The notes beneath the pieces are model-generated. The model did not search any database, was not told where the DNA came from, and worked only from the letters and a program-made list of their open reading frames with translations. A stretch of 64,000 nucleotides of DNA, taken from the NCBI GenBank assembly GCA_020444245.1, contig JAHLLI010000005.1:213330-277329 (forward strand). The letters run 5' to 3'. Source of the DNA: Actinomycetales bacterium. Lineage in GTDB: Bacteria > Actinomycetota > Actinomycetes > Actinomycetales > Cellulomonadaceae. Of this stretch, positions 62,597-64,000 are shown piece by piece (positions within the stretch are counted from its first letter, which is position 1; every line of letters starts with the position of its first letter). Both the position numbers and the translations under genes were made by a program.

Positions 62597-63841
62597 GTGA
62601 AGGTTCTGTTGGCTCCTACCAACGTCGCGAACCAAGCGTGGCTTCAGGCTGAAGCCCTGCGCCGTCGTGGGCACGAGGCGCAGGTCTGGGCGGTCGGCGC
62701 GCGTCCGTTCGGCTACCCCACTGATCGCGAGTTCCCTGTTCCCGCCGACGCGGCGTCGGCCCTGAGATTGTTCACGATGGCGCTCAGTGAGGACTTCGAC
62801 GTGGTGCACCTGCACTTCGCGCGGTCGCTGATTCCGCCAAGCGATGCGCTCGGTGACTTGTGGGACCTTCCACTGTGGCGAGCATCGGGGGCACGGGTCG
62901 TCATGAGCTTCCACGGCACTGATATCCGCGACACGCAGCGCGAGATGGATCTGGACCCCTGGTCGTACTACCACTTCGGGGCACGCGGTGGCGACCCTCT
63001 CGTCATCGAGCAACGGCTCCGGACGATCCGGGGCACGGTCGACGTGATGACGATCTCAAGCCCGTCGAACCTCGCGCACGTTCCGGACGCGCACTACCTC
63101 CCGCTCGCCGTGGACACCGACGCTCTCGTACCCGGGTCCCCACCCACACGCGCGGTGCCTGTGATCGCCCACATCCCGAGCAGTCGGCTCACGAAGGGTA
63201 CGGCCATGGTGCTGGAGGCCCTCGACACGCTGCGGGCAGAGGGCGTGGCCTTCCAGCTCGACCTCGTTGAGCACACTGACAACGCCGAGGCCCTTGCACG
63301 GGTCGCGCGGGCTGACATCGTCATCGAGAAGATCCTCGGCGATGGGTATGGGGTCACTGCGCTCGAAGCGAGCGCGCTCGGCCGTGCGCTCGTCACGCGT
63401 GTCACTCCGCGTAGCACGAGGGTCTCCGGGGAGATTCCATGCATGGTTGCTCAGCCGGACACGGTCACGGACGTCGTGCGTCGGCTCATCCTGTCTCCTG
63501 ACCTTCGGCGCGATCTCGGTGCACGCGCGCGCGAGTTCGCCGTGGCCCGCCACTCGCTGGATGTCGTCGGTGCGGAGCTCGAGCGGATCTACGCCCTCGA
63601 TCCCGACGTCGCTCGGCCCGCATTGCCCGAGCCCGGTGGGCGCGACGCGGACCTCGCCCTGCCGCTACTCCGGGCCGAGCGCGCGCGACTCGTCGACGAG
63701 CTTGGCGCGGCGCGGACCGAGCTGGCCGAGGAGTGGCTGCGGCGCGAGTTGGCGGATGCGCGTCACCGGAGATCGATCGAGGGATCCGCCCTCCGGCGCT
63801 GGCTGTGGCGCCGAGGCGAACACCGGCGCGGCCGGGACTAG
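62597..63841 (+). CDS. glycosyltransferase (GT4-like, HGTD type)
   Basis: 414 residues. KVLLAPTNVANQAWLQAEAL opens a GT-B fold; FDVVHLHFARSL, MSFHGTDIRD, AHIPSSRLTKGT and LGDGYGVTALEASALGRALV follow. The HG(S/T)D, H-x-PS-x4-KGT and YGV-A-EA motifs tie it to the C-terminal domain of the fusion protein at 46224 and to the protein at 59769. The last 70 residues form an Arg/Glu-rich helix. The GTG at 62597 gives the usual N-terminus. Codon use has more A/T-ending codons than the genes before 53 kb. Confidence 0.85.
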   Translation: MKVLLAPTNVANQAWLQAEALRRRGHEAQVWAVGARPFGYPTDREFPVPADAASALRLFTMALSEDFDVVHLHFARSLIPPSDALGDLWDLPLWRASGARVVMSFHGTDIRDTQREMDLDPWSYYHFGARGGDPLVIEQRLRTIRGTVDVMTISSPSNLAHVPDAHYLPLAVDTDALVPGSPPTRAVPVIAHIPSSRLTKGTAMVLEALDTLRAEGVAFQLDLVEHTDNAEALARVARADIVIEKILGDGYGVTALEASALGRALVTRVTPRSTRVSGEIPCMVAQPDTVTDVVRRLILSPDLRRDLGARAREFAVARHSLDVVGAELERIYALDPDVARPALPEPGGRDADLALPLLRAERARLVDELGAARTELAEEWLRRELADARHRRSIEGSALRRWLWRRGEHRRGRD

Positions 63842-64000
63842 TCAGCGGCCGGTGTGGTCCCGAGTGGGCTAGGAGGGCGCACAACCAGCGCGCGATCAAC
63901 CCCGCGGACAGTCGGCGCCCACGCCCTGTCGCGGTGCCTCGAACTTGAACCTGAGTTGGGTCAATCGGCTTAGTGCCTTGCGGTGGGGTTCGTGATGGCG
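63842..64000. other. right-edge non-coding stretch
   Basis: 159 bp after the last stop. I see no gene, hairpin or promoter that I can support; local composition is less GC-rich than the rest of the window. Confidence 0.4.

Overview
The window is 64 kb of very GC-rich DNA with strong G/C third-position bias and frequent GTG starts. It encodes a WhiB1 protein, DrrAB-type and LytR-CpsA-Psr proteins, and a cellobiose-type sugar operon. This points to an actinobacterium, most likely Cellulomonas or a close relative; that is inference from gene content, not a database match. No tRNA, rRNA, insertion sequence, prophage or CRISPR array was seen.

Layout. 1-7 kb: a diguanylate cyclase cut by the left edge, a flavin monooxygenase/FMN reductase pair, a membrane GGDEF-EAL protein and a VIT1/CCC1 metal transporter preceded by an iron-box-like palindrome. 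7-13 kb (minus strand): a five-gene beta-glucoside operon (solute-binding lipoprotein, two permeases, GH1 beta-glucosidase, LacI regulator), every junction after the first translationally coupled, with two LacI-type operators upstream. 13-23 kb: a SufR-like regulator, NYN nuclease, glutamate dehydrogenase, a secreted protein, a DrrAB exporter, a VanY-like peptidase, a flavodoxin, DUF2505, a PdtaS-like kinase and WhiB1. 23-33 kb: a large FHA-FtsK/SpoIIIE protein, a MacB/FtsX-type ABC exporter with a NarL-type two-component pair, and an OmpR-type pair. 35-37 kb: gtrA and purKE.

37-64 kb is a cell-surface glycan region. It holds all four dTDP-L-rhamnose genes, two LytR-CpsA-Psr ligases, a GT2 enzyme, a TagGH-like ABC-2 exporter and then a chain of coupled glycosyltransferase genes. 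Inserted in this chain are two coupled, secreted peptidoglycan enzymes, a PGRP-type amidase and a SpoIID/LytB protein, which carry the same FG-GAP/VCBS-like repeats. A last module (58.4-63.8 kb) adds more glycosyltransferases and an unrecognised protein. Together the genes would make a rhamnose-containing polymer, export it by ABC transporter, ligate it to peptidoglycan and remodel the wall around it. The polymer itself cannot be identified from sequence.

Regulatory signals visible by eye include many TANNNT -10 hexamers placed 6-8 nt before start codons (leaderless transcription), a 23-bp palindrome between rfbC and rfbD with a -10-like hexamer in each arm, and several strong stem-loops at operon ends.
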